Assembly: GCF_000725545.1 (NCBI RefSeq)
Contig: NZ_JNZP01000041.1
Coordinates: forward strand, 1-27,832
Direction: 5' to 3'
Origin: Streptomyces exfoliatus
GTDB lineage: Bacteria; Actinomycetota; Actinomycetes; Streptomycetales; Streptomycetaceae
Length of the DNA: 27,832 nucleotides
Under the pieces are notes generated by a model, which saw only the letters and a list, made by a program, of their open reading frames with translations, made no database searches and was not told where the DNA came from. Shown here in pieces: positions 7,032 through 15,515 of the stretch. The number at the start of each line of letters is the position of its first letter. The first letter of the stretch is position 1. The position numbers and the translations under genes are program-made.

Positions 7032-7241
7032 GTGTCAGTGCTTCTCCGTGTCGTCTGCACGTGTAGTCGGTTCTCCGGGCTGGCTGGCTCGTTAGGGCAG
7101 GAGCTGGAGCTGCTGCTGGCGCCGCACCGCGAGGCGCCGGACAGCGCGCGTCGGCTTGTGGACGAGCTGCGGTTCGTTGCTGGCGCTCGCTACCGGGTCG
7201 AGGGGCTCAGCTACTGGTTTCGGTGGCGTCCGAGCAGGTGA
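7032..7241 (+). CDS. Possible small or remnant gene of unknown function
   Basis: The second half of this frame has strong GC third-position bias and protein-like composition (GQELELLLAPHREAPDSARR, LVDELRFVAGARYRVEGLSY, WFRWRPSR). The first 20 residues do not look coding, so it may be the 3' remnant of a longer gene. No family recognised. The stop is followed within about 10 bases by the inverted repeat at 7250-7284. Confidence 0.3.
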   Translation: MSVLLRVVCTCSRFSGLAGSLGQELELLLAPHREAPDSARRLVDELRFVAGARYRVEGLSYWFRWRPSR

Positions 7242-7249
7242 GGAGCCGT

Positions 7250-7284
7250 TGATCATTAGGTGCTGTGTGGACAACCAATGATCA
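7250..7284. repeat. Inverted repeat upstream of the secreted nuclease operon
   Basis: tgatcatt at 7250-7257 and aatgatca at 7277-7284 are perfect 8-bp arms around 19 bases, followed by a second palindrome aaggatcctt at 7288-7297. This AT-richer block starts 190 bases before the nuclease ATG. It could be an operator or an old mobile-element end. The rest of 6912-7438 shows only the possible small gene. Confidence 0.45.
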
Positions 7285-7438
7285 CGTAAGGATCCTTGCT
7301 CGCCGTTTCACCTGATCTTGGATGATCCATATGGGGTCGAGCTGAAGCGTTTTTCCGGTGAACCGCCGTACCCCACATGGCTGATGAAACGCGCGGTTCC
7401 GCCACGTCACCAGCGTGATCACCGCTACTCCTACAGGC

Positions 7439-8119
7439 ATGATCAAGAACATGCTGCGCGGTGCTGCCGCGCTCTCCCTCGCCCTGGCCCCGATCGCCCT
7501 GCCGTACACGGCCGCCGCTGCCCCGGTGGCGCCGGCCGGTGCAGAGGTGCTCAACCTGGTCGACGCCGTCGAGCAGATCCCCCTCGCCGACGAGGCGCGC
7601 GCCGGATACAGCCGCGATGCGTTCAAGCACTGGAACACCGGCCTCGACCCGGCAGACGGCTGCAACACCCGCGCCGAGGTCCTCCAGGCCGAGGCGGTCC
7701 AGGCCCCGACCATGGCGGCCGGCTGCAAGCTGTCCGGCGGCCTGTGGAAGAGCTATTACGACGGCCAGGAGGTCAACGACCCCGCCAAGCTCGACATCGA
7801 CCACATGGTGCCGCTCGCTGAGAGCTGGGACAGCGGGGCCTCGGGATGGACGGCGGCCCGACGGGAGGCGTACGCCAACGACCAGGACGCCGCGACCTCC
7901 CTGGTCGCGGTCACCGCCCGCAGCAACAGGGCGAAGGCCGACCGGGATCCGGCCGAGTGGATGCCGCCGCTGCCCGAGGCACACTGCCGCTACGTCGCCG
8001 AGTGGACGGCCACGAAGCTGCGCTGGGGCCTCGCCGCGGACCAGGCCGAGGCCGACGCGCTGAAGGTATACGCCGAGGCCTGCGAGACCACCGTCGTCCA
8101 CTACACCCCCGCCCCGTAA
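7439..8119 (+). CDS. Secreted HNH family endonuclease
   Basis: A 226-residue extracellular protein likely to cleave DNA. Residues 1-28 form a Sec signal peptide: a short basic start (MIKNMLR), a hydrophobic core (GAAALSLALAPIALPYTA) and an AAA-type cleavage region. The mature part carries the HNH/DUF1524 (GmrSD C-terminal-like) core: LDIDHMVPLAESW with Asp121-His122, and ARSNRAKADRDPAEWMPP with Asn163, the expected metal/catalytic set. Cys residues in DGCNT, AAGCKL, EAHCRY and EACETT could form two disulfides, as in secreted actinobacterial members. The ATG at 7439 gives the best signal peptide; one four codons later would also do. A small secreted protein follows 44 bases later in the same direction. 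Confidence 0.85.
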   Translation: MIKNMLRGAAALSLALAPIALPYTAAAAPVAPAGAEVLNLVDAVEQIPLADEARAGYSRDAFKHWNTGLDPADGCNTRAEVLQAEAVQAPTMAAGCKLSGGLWKSYYDGQEVNDPAKLDIDHMVPLAESWDSGASGWTAARREAYANDQDAATSLVAVTARSNRAKADRDPAEWMPPLPEAHCRYVAEWTATKLRWGLAADQAEADALKVYAEACETTVVHYTPAP

Positions 8120-8163
8120 CCCTGCCGACCTGCACGCTCCCAACTGGACAAGGAGTTCCTCCC

Positions 8164-8514
8164 ATGGCCTTGCGCAAGATGCTCGTTGCCGCCCTCTCCG
8201 CGACCGTGCTCGCCACCGGGCTCACCCTGACCGCCGCCGGCCCGGCCGCCGCAGCATCCTGCCCGTCCTCCGCCTCACCGGTGATCCCCGGTGCCAAAGC
8301 CCACTGGACGCTGACCTGCTCGGGCAGCACCCTCAAGGTCTACGGCTGGGTCGAGGACACCCGCGCGGACGACCACTGCGCCTTCGTCAGCGCCCACTCC
8401 GGCAACGGCGGGCACGACTCCGCGGACGTGTGCGGCTGGGGAAACCGCACCAACTTCGACATGGCCTTCCCTCGTACGAAGACAGCGGAAGTCCGCCTCT
8501 GGATCGCGGACTGA
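8164..8514 (+). CDS. Small secreted protein with four cysteines
   Basis: This is a 116-residue protein with a strong ribosome site (aaggag) before ATG 8164. The signal peptide is clear: MALRKMLVAALSATVLATGL, then a run ending AGPAAAAS, cleaved near residue 34. The mature domain of about 82 residues has four Cys (in SCPSS, LTCSG, HCAFV, VCGWG), suggesting two disulfides, and beta-type alternation (LKVYGWVED, AEVRLWIAD). I do not recognise a family. It sits 44 bases after the secreted HNH nuclease, probably co-transcribed, so it may act with the nuclease outside the cell; this is inference from context only. Confidence 0.75.
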   Translation: MALRKMLVAALSATVLATGLTLTAAGPAAAASCPSSASPVIPGAKAHWTLTCSGSTLKVYGWVEDTRADDHCAFVSAHSGNGGHDSADVCGWGNRTNFDMAFPRTKTAEVRLWIAD

Positions 8515-8584
8515 CCTTCCGTCTCCAGAGCGTGCTGCGCTCGCCGGCGGCGCGGGCCACTCCCGCCTCGGCGGCGCTGCACCG

Positions 8585-8615
8585 GCCCGGCGGGGTCTAC
8601 TCCTCCCCGCCGGGC
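8585..8615. terminator. Bidirectional terminator between convergent genes
   Basis: gcccggcgggg (8585-8595) and its exact complement (8605-8615) form an 11-bp GC stem with a 9-base loop. The TAG stop of the HEAT-repeat gene (8597-8599) lies in the loop, and the secreted-protein gene ends 70 bases to the left. Confidence 0.7.
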
Positions 8616-10792
8616 GCACGTTCTGAGAGGTTGTGCAGGCGGGTCAGGATGGTGCGGCAGGTGTGCACGATGTCGAGGTCGGATGCGACCGCGCCGCTCC
8701 AGCGTTGGTCGTAGCGGTGGGACTGTGCGAGTGCCGCCTGGATCTGAGGCAGGGCGGGACGTGCTGCCGGGCCCATGCGGTCGAGGCACGCGACGACCGT
8801 GGGTGCGGTGGCGTCGTTGTCCTTCCAGGCGTCCCGCAGCGCCGGCAGCACCGTGTCGGCCTCGCTGTTGCCGCCTATGTCCCACAGGGCCGACGCGGCG
8901 TGGACGAGGGTCCACGAGTCGTTCAGCACGGCTGAGGCGTTCTGTTCGTTGCGCGTGTTCTCCTCGACCTGCCCGGCCAGTATCTGCCGCAGCCGCGGCA
9001 GTACGGGAGCGGCGGGAGGGCCGATCCGGCCGGCGAGGTCGATCGCGTCGAAGTTCCGGTGGTGCTCCAGGAGTCCGGTCAGCAGCGGCACGACGGTTTC
9101 GGGGCGGTGTTCGAGTTCCCAGAGGGCGCTCGCCGCGGCCGTCCGGAGGGTCACGTTGTCCGCCTCGGTGAGGGAACGGACCAGGTCCAGGGCGGAGGAG
9201 GCGCGGGTGCCGAACGAGGCAAGTGCCTTGAGGGCGGCCTGTGCGGTGTGCCACTGCTCGTGCCGGACGGCGGCCCGGAGGGCGTCGGTGAGGGCGGGCA
9301 CGGCCGCCGGATCACCGAGCCTGGACAGAGCGGTAGTGAGCGCGGTGAAGCCGAAACCGGGCTGCTCCCGGGAGGGGTCGATGTCGGCGAGGTGGCGGAT
9401 GAGGCGGGGTGTGAGTTCGGCGGCGGCCTGGGGCAGGTGGCCTGCCGCGTTCACCGCGCGCCAGGCGTCGGTGCCGGTGTCCAACGCGGTCAGCAGGCTC
9501 GGCAGGGCACGTTCGTCCCCGAGGCCGGCCAGCGCCACGACGGCCATCTGGTGAGCCCGGCGCACATCGGGGTGCGGGCTCGCCCACGCATCGGGCCGGT
9601 GCTCGGTGCGGTGGGCGGTGACGTAGGCGGCGAGGGCTTCGCGGGCCGGTTCGGCGAGGGCGGCCAGTGAGCCGAGGGCCTCGGCCGCTGCCGCGGCGGT
9701 GTAGGCGTCGCGCGGGAGCAGGCAGTCGCCGATGAGCCGGACGAGACGGGTGTGATCACCACGCCAGGCGGTGATCAGATGGCGTGCCATGTCGATCGCG
9801 TCGTACCGGGTGCCCGGGTCCGGACTGCACAGTTGCTCGGCGAGCAGGGCTGCCCGGTCGTCGAGGCGTGCGTCCAGGGTCGCGTGGAAGGCTGTCAGCA
9901 GAGCGGTGGTGGGGGCGTGGACGCGTCCGTGACGTTCGAGGTCGGCGAACGCGGCGGCGATGTAGCCGGGAACATCCGCGTCGGCTTCGGGCTCGGAAAC
10001 GCACGTGCAGGGACGCGACGCGTCCCGGCCTTCCTCCTTGTTCTCCTCGGGCGCGGGTGTCGGGGTGATCTGGCGCAGGAGTCCGATGGCGGTGGGCACC
10101 GTGCGGTCGTCGATGCCTTCGGGAGCGCAGCGAGCCCGGTGGACGAGGGCCGCAAGGCGGGTGTCGGGGTCCGTAGCGCTGCTGTCGGCCAGGGCGTCGA
10201 ACCATCTCCGCGCCGGTACAGCGGCAGCAGGCAGGCGGAGCACCAGATCCGCCATCGTCCGCACCACCAGCCCACGCGCGGCGACCTCGCTCTCCTCTAC
10301 CAGACGGTCCCGCAGGAGCGCTACCGCCCGCTCGGCATCGTCCAGGAAGAGCCCCAAGCCCTCAATCGCGGCCCTGCGCACCCTGGGGTCGGGATCACTG
10401 GCGTAGGAGACGAAGGCGTCAGCGTGCTCGCGCATCAGGTTCGCGGTGTCCGGGTAGATCGTGGACTCTGCGCCGTCGGGGCCGCAGATGACGGCGTAGA
10501 TCTCCTCGGCGTCGATCACCTCCCGCCCGATGCTGAGCAGCAGCGCAACGACCGCCCCACGATCAGGCGTTGCTGGATCGTCCGCCATGGCGAAGAGGAA
10601 GGGCAGACTGGCCACCGTGCTCGGGTACACGCTCCCCTGGTGGAGGGCCTGGTTGTAGAAGTCGCCGAATGCCTTGTCCCGGACCTCGGGGTCAGCTGAC
10701 GCCATACCGAGCAGCCATCCCGGCACGTCGTCCGCGGGACCGTAGGCGTGTTCCAAGGAGCCCCAGTCGATACGTTCCAGGTCATTGATCAT
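8597..10792 (-). CDS. HEAT-repeat protein, 731 residues
   Basis: A long cytosolic alpha-solenoid. The ATG at 10792 (MINDLERIDWGSLEHAYGPA) starts the coding part; upstream in the same frame the composition is not protein-like. HEAT-type helix pairs run throughout: DPRVRRAAIEGLGLFLDD, LGDERALPSLLTALD, LGDPAAVPALTDALRAA, QAALKALASFG, VTLRTAAASALWELEHRPET, and near the C-terminus PALPQIQAAL. A low-complexity break (APEENKEEGRDASRP with a CTC pair) lies near residue 260. Such proteins are scaffolds for protein or nucleic-acid binding; no catalytic motif is seen. Similar proteins occur in Streptomyces accessory regions without a known role. Its stop lies inside a terminator hairpin. Confidence 0.8.
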   Translation of the reverse strand: MINDLERIDWGSLEHAYGPADDVPGWLLGMASADPEVRDKAFGDFYNQALHQGSVYPSTVASLPFLFAMADDPATPDRGAVVALLLSIGREVIDAEEIYAVICGPDGAESTIYPDTANLMREHADAFVSYASDPDPRVRRAAIEGLGLFLDDAERAVALLRDRLVEESEVAARGLVVRTMADLVLRLPAAAVPARRWFDALADSSATDPDTRLAALVHRARCAPEGIDDRTVPTAIGLLRQITPTPAPEENKEEGRDASRPCTCVSEPEADADVPGYIAAAFADLERHGRVHAPTTALLTAFHATLDARLDDRAALLAEQLCSPDPGTRYDAIDMARHLITAWRGDHTRLVRLIGDCLLPRDAYTAAAAAEALGSLAALAEPAREALAAYVTAHRTEHRPDAWASPHPDVRRAHQMAVVALAGLGDERALPSLLTALDTGTDAWRAVNAAGHLPQAAAELTPRLIRHLADIDPSREQPGFGFTALTTALSRLGDPAAVPALTDALRAAVRHEQWHTAQAALKALASFGTRASSALDLVRSLTEADNVTLRTAAASALWELEHRPETVVPLLTGLLEHHRNFDAIDLAGRIGPPAAPVLPRLRQILAGQVEENTRNEQNASAVLNDSWTLVHAASALWDIGGNSEADTVLPALRDAWKDNDATAPTVVACLDRMGPAARPALPQIQAALAQSHRYDQRWSGAVASDLDIVHTCRTILTRLHNLSERAPGGEE

Positions 10793-11110
10793 GGCTGGCA
10801 CTATGCCGGGCAGCACTGACATCCCCCGGCAGAACGTCGGCCAGCACGTTGAGGTCGTCCCACGCCTCGGCGCGCTCCTGGATGGCCTTGGCCAGGGCCG
10901 TGTGAAGGTGCTCGGCGCGGGCACGCTGATGCGGCTCGTACTGCGCCGAGCTGGGGAAGCGGGACGCGTCGAGCCCGTCGGTGACCGGACGGGGCGTGCC
11001 AGGGGTCTTGTCCGCGGCCCACGCGTCGAGGCTTTCGGCGAGCGCCGGGCCGGGATGTCGCTGCGGTTGCGCCGGCCGTCGCACGTCCAGTGCAGTACGG
11101 CCTCGTTCCA
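10785..11110 (-). pseudogene. Truncated, frameshifted gene upstream of the HEAT gene
   Basis: Coding-like sequence with high GC third positions begins as WNEAVLHWTCDGRRNRSDIP in one frame. It continues as ALAESLDAWAADKTPGTP, then HTALAKAIQERAEAWDDL and NVLADVLPG, in the next frame, to a stop at 10785. The switch falls near the G/C-rich bases 11043-11056. No start or N-terminus is visible. The family is not recognised. The 3' end overlaps the HEAT gene start by 8 bases, so the intact ancestor was probably translationally coupled to it. Confidence 0.45.
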
Positions 11111-11139
11111 GGGCCGGCTCCAGCGAGCAGCAGGCACAG

Positions 11140-11173
11140 CAGTGCCCCGGCCCTGATCGGGGCCGGGGCACTG
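11140..11173. terminator. Perfect 14-bp hairpin, orphan terminator
   Basis: cagtgccccggccc (11140-11153) and its exact complement (11160-11173) flank a 6-base loop. No intact gene ends here on either strand; it may be left from a deleted gene. From 11174 to 11411 I see nothing else. Confidence 0.6.
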
Positions 11174-11411
11174 AGAGCGGTTCGGAGCCACCTGTGTACA
11201 GCGCAAACTACGAGGTCGCCAGCCATTGCTCCCCGGGGGTGCCATGGCGATCATCACCACGCCAGCGGGGCAGGCTGTACCTGGTGACCAGTGTTCACGC
11301 GGCGCGAGTGGTGTCCTCCGCCCACGCGTGCCCCGCAGCGGGGAGGCTGCTCACCCTGCGGGGCCACTTGATGTGCTCTTCTGGGATGTACGCATCGGGG
11401 TGGCTCGACGG

Positions 11412-11450
11412 CGCGGGAGCTGTCTGCATGAGCTGCAGGCAGCTCCCGCG
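11412..11450. terminator. Long hairpin terminator after the DNRLRE/FG-GAP gene
   Basis: The arms 11412-11428 and 11434-11450 give about 17 pairs (one G-T) around the 5-base loop tgagc; the stem begins cgcgggagctg. It lies 30 bases beyond the stop at 11481 of the reverse-strand gene. The forward side is followed by tttt. Confidence 0.8.
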
Positions 11451-11480
11451 TTTTGTGACGGGCCGTGCCCCAGGTTGTGG

Positions 11481-14400
11481 TCAGCCGATGGCGCGGTTGC
11501 TGCCCCAGCCGACGCCGCTGGCGGCGAAGCGGGCCCCGTGTTCGGTGCGGCCGCCGGCGTAGAAGTAGAGGTATCCGTCGGATGCGACTGCCCAGATGTC
11601 GGGGATGCCTTCGCTGTCGCCATGGGCATCGGGGGTTCCCATGATCTTGGGCATGGATGCCTTGTCCCAGCCTCCGGTTCCGTAGGTCTCGTCCCGGCCG
11701 GTCTTGGAGTCGGCGGCCGTTGCCAGGGAGTTCAGGTCGACGCCGCCTCCCGTGCCGGGCTTGCCGTGTCGCAGGAGCAGGCCGCGCCCGGTTTCCTCGG
11801 TGCGGAAGAGCAGGTCGGGGATGTCGTCGCCGCCGAAGTCGGCGACCATGACCAGGTCGCGGCTGGCCCAGGGTGAGCTGGTCAGCATGCGGGCTTCGGT
11901 GAAGGAGGCTCCGTTGTAGCCGATGAAGACCCAGAGCTGGTCGCCGACGGTGGCGAACAGTTCAGGGCGCCCGTCTCCGGTGACGTCACCTGTGGCAAGG
12001 AGCTGTGTGTACGTGAAGGAGGTGTTGGTGGGTGCGTTGGGCGGGAGGAGGAGTTCGCGGCGCTTGGTGGTGTTGACGGCGCCGTAGCCGTCGCCGGGGT
12101 AGACCCACAGCTTTCCGCCGACGCCCGCGATGAGGTCTTGCAGGCCGTCGCCGCCGTAGAAGTCGCCGTTGTGGGTGATGAGCGCGCCGGAGAAGTAGCC
12201 GGAGACCGGGGCGATGAACGCTGCTTCCGTGTCGCCGCCGTTGGGGTCCTTGGCAGGGTTTTCGCGGTACGCACCGGACATGGAGTAGTCGAGGTCTCCA
12301 TTGCCCTTGACGTAATTCACGTCCGTTCTGTCGGTGTGCGAGGGGTACAGGCGGAGGTTGCCGCCTGAGGTGATCGCCAGCAGGTCGGGGTGCTTGTCGC
12401 CGGTGAAGTCGCCTGCGGTGTCGGCCTGGTCCCGGGGGGTCACGTAGAAGAAGTACTTCGTGGGATCGGACACATGGTCCGCGCCGTCGACGGCTCTGAC
12501 GTAGATCACGTTAGGGCCCGCGGCCGGAGGCTTGGCGCCGGAGAGCATTGCCTCAACCGTGATGGGGGCGCCGGCTGTCCGGGCCAGGGAGTAGGGGTAA
12601 CTGTTGGCGTTGAAGCCGTACTCATACCGCTTGACGTCGGGGTTCAGAGCCCGGAAGTAGAACGTGCCCGGGGTGCCGAACTTCTTGGTGGACCAGTTGT
12701 CGGCGTCCTCGGCTTCGTTGCCGAAGGCGTTGTCACCACCGTCAGCGTTGGGGAAGTCGGTGGAGCGGACGCGGGGCGCCTTGGGCTTGGCGTTGTCGAA
12801 GATGAAGCGGCAGGGGACCGTGCCCGGCGCGTACGCCGAGGTGGCGCCGGCGTCGTCGATGGCGCGGACCGACCACGAGTACATGGTCTCGTTGACCATG
12901 CCGCTGGTGGAGAAGCTGGGTGTGGTGCGCAGGGCTGCGCTGGTGTCGCCGCCGACTGAGACCGTTCCGGTGGACTTGAGCATGTCGCCGGTGGTGGACC
13001 ACTTGTTGGTCGGCCACATGGTGAAGTCGAGAAGGTCGAGGTTGTCGTCCTTGTCGGTGGACTTGGCGGTGAAGTTGATGGACTCCGAGCCCACCCTGAC
13101 GTACGGGGGCACGGTGGTGCATTTGAAGTCGGGGCCGAGGTCGAGGTTGGTCGGCTTGCTCGGCGGCCGGTTGTAGATCAGCGTGAGGACGGGTGCGCTT
13201 TCGCCGTTCGCCTGGAACTTCTTCCAGGCGTACTGGGACTTCTCGTCCCTGGCGCGCATCCCGAACGTGATGGTGCTCTTGCCCTTGTTCGCCGTGATCT
13301 GGGAGACCGAGGTGACGTCGAAGGTCTCGTAGGCGTCGCGGCAGCCTGACTTGTATCCGTGCGCGAAGCTCCTGACTGGTGCCGCCAGGTTGCCGTCGGT
13401 GAGGGCGGGGGCGTTCTTCCAGTTGGTGCGTCCGTTGATCGGGCCGGTGTGGTGGACGCTCATGGACCGGGCGCTGCACGACCAGGAGTAGGTCTCCAGC
13501 AGGCGCAGGGTGGCCTTCTGGATCTTGGCGCCCTGGAGGCTCTTGTCGAAGGCGATGTTGAAGTACGAGCGGGAGGTGCCCCAGGTGTCGGATTCGAACC
13601 CGACGCGGGCTTCGTGGGTGCCGCCCTGGTTGAAGTCCTTGCCGTTGAAGAACGTGGCGTTGGGGTGGCGGCTGTAGGCGGTGGTCCAGTCCTGGGTGTG
13701 CTTCTTGACGGTGGGGTCGATGAAGACCGGGTAGACCGTGGTGGGGTCGTTGAGGAAGTCCTGGTGAGGAGTCAGCAGCCAGTTCCCGCCGGACAGCTCG
13801 GCTTCGACCACTTCACCGTGGGACTCGGGGGACGGGCCGTTGAGCAGGGGCAGGCTCAGTGTGGCGGCCGCGCCGGTCTGGGACGGGGCTGGTGTGGGCT
13901 CGGCCGGGGCGGAGGGAAGCGGCGGATCGGTCAGCGCGGGGGCGGCCTCATCGGTCGCCGCGGGCAGTACTTCTCCCTCGGGGTCGACCTGGTCGTTGGC
14001 CAGTTCCTCGGTCGCGCTGGGGCTCGGGGCAGGTGCGGAGCTCGTGCTGATGGTCGGCTGCGGTGCCTCGGAGGCGGTGGGCTGGGACGAGGCGCCCAGC
14101 TGGCCGTCGGTGACAGCGGGAGCGCCGCTGTTGTCCCACATGAGTGGGGTCGGTGACAGCGCGACTTCTTCACCGTCTGCGTTCTCCGCCGCGACGATGC
14201 CGGAGGCCGGGTCGAGACGGAAGGTCAGGGTGGGTGAGGAGAGTCCGTAGGACAGCTGGGCGACCCGTGGGTCGGCGGCGGCCTGACGGTTCTTCAGCAC
14301 GATCAGCTGTGCGAATCCGTCGTCGTCGGCGGTCAGGACCAGGTCGGCGCCGGGGAAGATCTCCGGATACAGCGCCCGTGATCCGTCGATGATGGGCGTG

Positions 14401-14984
14401 GGTACGGGGCCCGGCCAGGTGAGCTGGATCTGGTGGGTTTGGGTGTCGCCGACCGTCAGGGTGACCAGCGGGCTCGCCACCTCCTCCGCAGCTGCTGCGG
14501 GCAGGAGCGAAACGCGCCGGGCGTTCGTGCGGGAAGCGCGGCCGGAGGAGGCGTCCTTGGTGCCTGCGGAGAACGTGACCCGCGTGTTGGTCGCTTTGGG
14601 TTCCCAGCCTTCGTCCGTCCGGCGCAGGGTGGTGTCGACCGGCTTCCACTCCTGGCCGACCTTCGCCCATATCGGGGAGGCGTACAGCTTCTTCGTCATG
14701 AGTCCGTCGGGGCGGGCCCATGTGGTCGAGCGAGCGGTTCGCAGCGCCGTCACCTCGACCTGCTTGCCGCTCTTGCGGGCCTGCGCGGACGCGACGTCCT
14801 GCGTCACTGTTTTGGCCTGCTGCTGCCGGGTCTTGTCGTTCTTGCCGGCGGCGGGTGCCGGGGAGGTGTTCTCGGAGGTCGCGGCCTCGAAGCCCGCGTA
14901 GGTGATCCCGCCTGCGGCGAGCGCGGCGGCAACCACTACAGCGCTCACCCGCCGACCGGGCAGCCGACGCCATGTCTGTCTCAT
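11481..14984 (-). CDS. Secreted DNRLRE / FG-GAP repeat protein, RHS neighbour
   Basis: A 1167-residue exported protein. The ATG at 14984 follows aaggag at good spacing. Residues 1-35 are a signal peptide (MRQTWRRLPGRRVSAVVVAA). Next is a Ser/Thr/Pro/Ala-rich region with SPSATEE and PAPSQTG, about residues 330-420. A DNRLRE domain follows at about 450-600 (RSYFNIAFDKSLQGAKIQKA, then TLRLLETYSWSC). A fibronectin-like module is at about 620-730. At the C-terminus, from about 855, are FG-GAP/VCBS calcium-binding repeats: AGDFTGDKHPDLLAI, GDVTGDGRPELFATVGD and VADFGGDDIPDLLFR, each with the DxxGDxxxD-type loop. It probably forms an extracellular beta-propeller or adhesin. It is divergent from the RHS toxin gene with a 531-base shared region, a combination common in Streptomyces, so a joint surface role is inferred. 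Confidence 0.85.
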   Translation of the reverse strand: MRQTWRRLPGRRVSAVVVAAALAAGGITYAGFEAATSENTSPAPAAGKNDKTRQQQAKTVTQDVASAQARKSGKQVEVTALRTARSTTWARPDGLMTKKLYASPIWAKVGQEWKPVDTTLRRTDEGWEPKATNTRVTFSAGTKDASSGRASRTNARRVSLLPAAAAEEVASPLVTLTVGDTQTHQIQLTWPGPVPTPIIDGSRALYPEIFPGADLVLTADDDGFAQLIVLKNRQAAADPRVAQLSYGLSSPTLTFRLDPASGIVAAENADGEEVALSPTPLMWDNSGAPAVTDGQLGASSQPTASEAPQPTISTSSAPAPSPSATEELANDQVDPEGEVLPAATDEAAPALTDPPLPSAPAEPTPAPSQTGAAATLSLPLLNGPSPESHGEVVEAELSGGNWLLTPHQDFLNDPTTVYPVFIDPTVKKHTQDWTTAYSRHPNATFFNGKDFNQGGTHEARVGFESDTWGTSRSYFNIAFDKSLQGAKIQKATLRLLETYSWSCSARSMSVHHTGPINGRTNWKNAPALTDGNLAAPVRSFAHGYKSGCRDAYETFDVTSVSQITANKGKSTITFGMRARDEKSQYAWKKFQANGESAPVLTLIYNRPPSKPTNLDLGPDFKCTTVPPYVRVGSESINFTAKSTDKDDNLDLLDFTMWPTNKWSTTGDMLKSTGTVSVGGDTSAALRTTPSFSTSGMVNETMYSWSVRAIDDAGATSAYAPGTVPCRFIFDNAKPKAPRVRSTDFPNADGGDNAFGNEAEDADNWSTKKFGTPGTFYFRALNPDVKRYEYGFNANSYPYSLARTAGAPITVEAMLSGAKPPAAGPNVIYVRAVDGADHVSDPTKYFFYVTPRDQADTAGDFTGDKHPDLLAITSGGNLRLYPSHTDRTDVNYVKGNGDLDYSMSGAYRENPAKDPNGGDTEAAFIAPVSGYFSGALITHNGDFYGGDGLQDLIAGVGGKLWVYPGDGYGAVNTTKRRELLLPPNAPTNTSFTYTQLLATGDVTGDGRPELFATVGDQLWVFIGYNGASFTEARMLTSSPWASRDLVMVADFGGDDIPDLLFRTEETGRGLLLRHGKPGTGGGVDLNSLATAADSKTGRDETYGTGGWDKASMPKIMGTPDAHGDSEGIPDIWAVASDGYLYFYAGGRTEHGARFAASGVGWGSNRAIG

Positions 14985-15515
14985 TCGGTGTGGACTCCTT
15001 CTCGGCACCCGGGCACTCACGGCACCGGCTGAAACCACTGAGCCGGCCATGACGTGTGGATGAGTGAGTCCGCGGCGGAGCACCTTCCCGCAAGGGCATG
15101 ACTGGGCGAGCCGATGATGACCCATCAATCTCGCGCCGTCACCCTGCGCGTCGCCGGGACACGGAACGCTGTCAGCAGGTCGCGAACGCAGGCCCCGGGA
15201 GTGAGCGACGCCCTTGAGGCATGAGAAGGGGTATCCCGAAGGGAATGATTTGCAGGAAACCGGGGTGAATAGTCGTCAGGGAGAGGCACTTCAGGGGTAG
15301 ATGTATTAATCACGCTGTTTGCCGGGCTTAATGGGGTGCTCTCTCATCTGCCAGGGAAGGAACCGCTTAACCCTTCTCTGTGCGGGACTACATAGTTACG
15401 CTCCGTGACGTTAATCACGTAGAGCAGTCACGCCCTGGCATTCCTTCACGACACGCCCGCAGAATCTTCCAATCTGAAGTGTCATCACCTGCGGTCCGCT
15501 CCGGTCCCGCTCCAA
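14985..15515. promoter_or_regulatory. Divergent control region between the FG-GAP and RHS genes
   Basis: There is no gene here; a 62-codon reverse open frame lacks coding character. The part at 15200-15460 is AT-richer than its surroundings. The 9-base ttaatcacg occurs twice (15307-15315 and 15411-15419), the second inside an inverted repeat cgtga-N6-tcacg (15404-15419). A possible forward promoter is ttaacc at 15367-15372 with catagt at 15391-15396, 18 bases apart. These are candidates by eye only. Confidence 0.4.

Noticed and set aside
8164..8514. Small secreted protein as a direct inhibitor (immunity) of the HNH nuclease
   Set aside because: It is exported, so it cannot protect the cytosol, and no homology supports inhibition; only the neighbour relation is reported.
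15125..15313. 62-codon reverse open frame in the FG-GAP/RHS intergenic region
   Set aside because: No ribosome site and no coding composition; the region looks regulatory.
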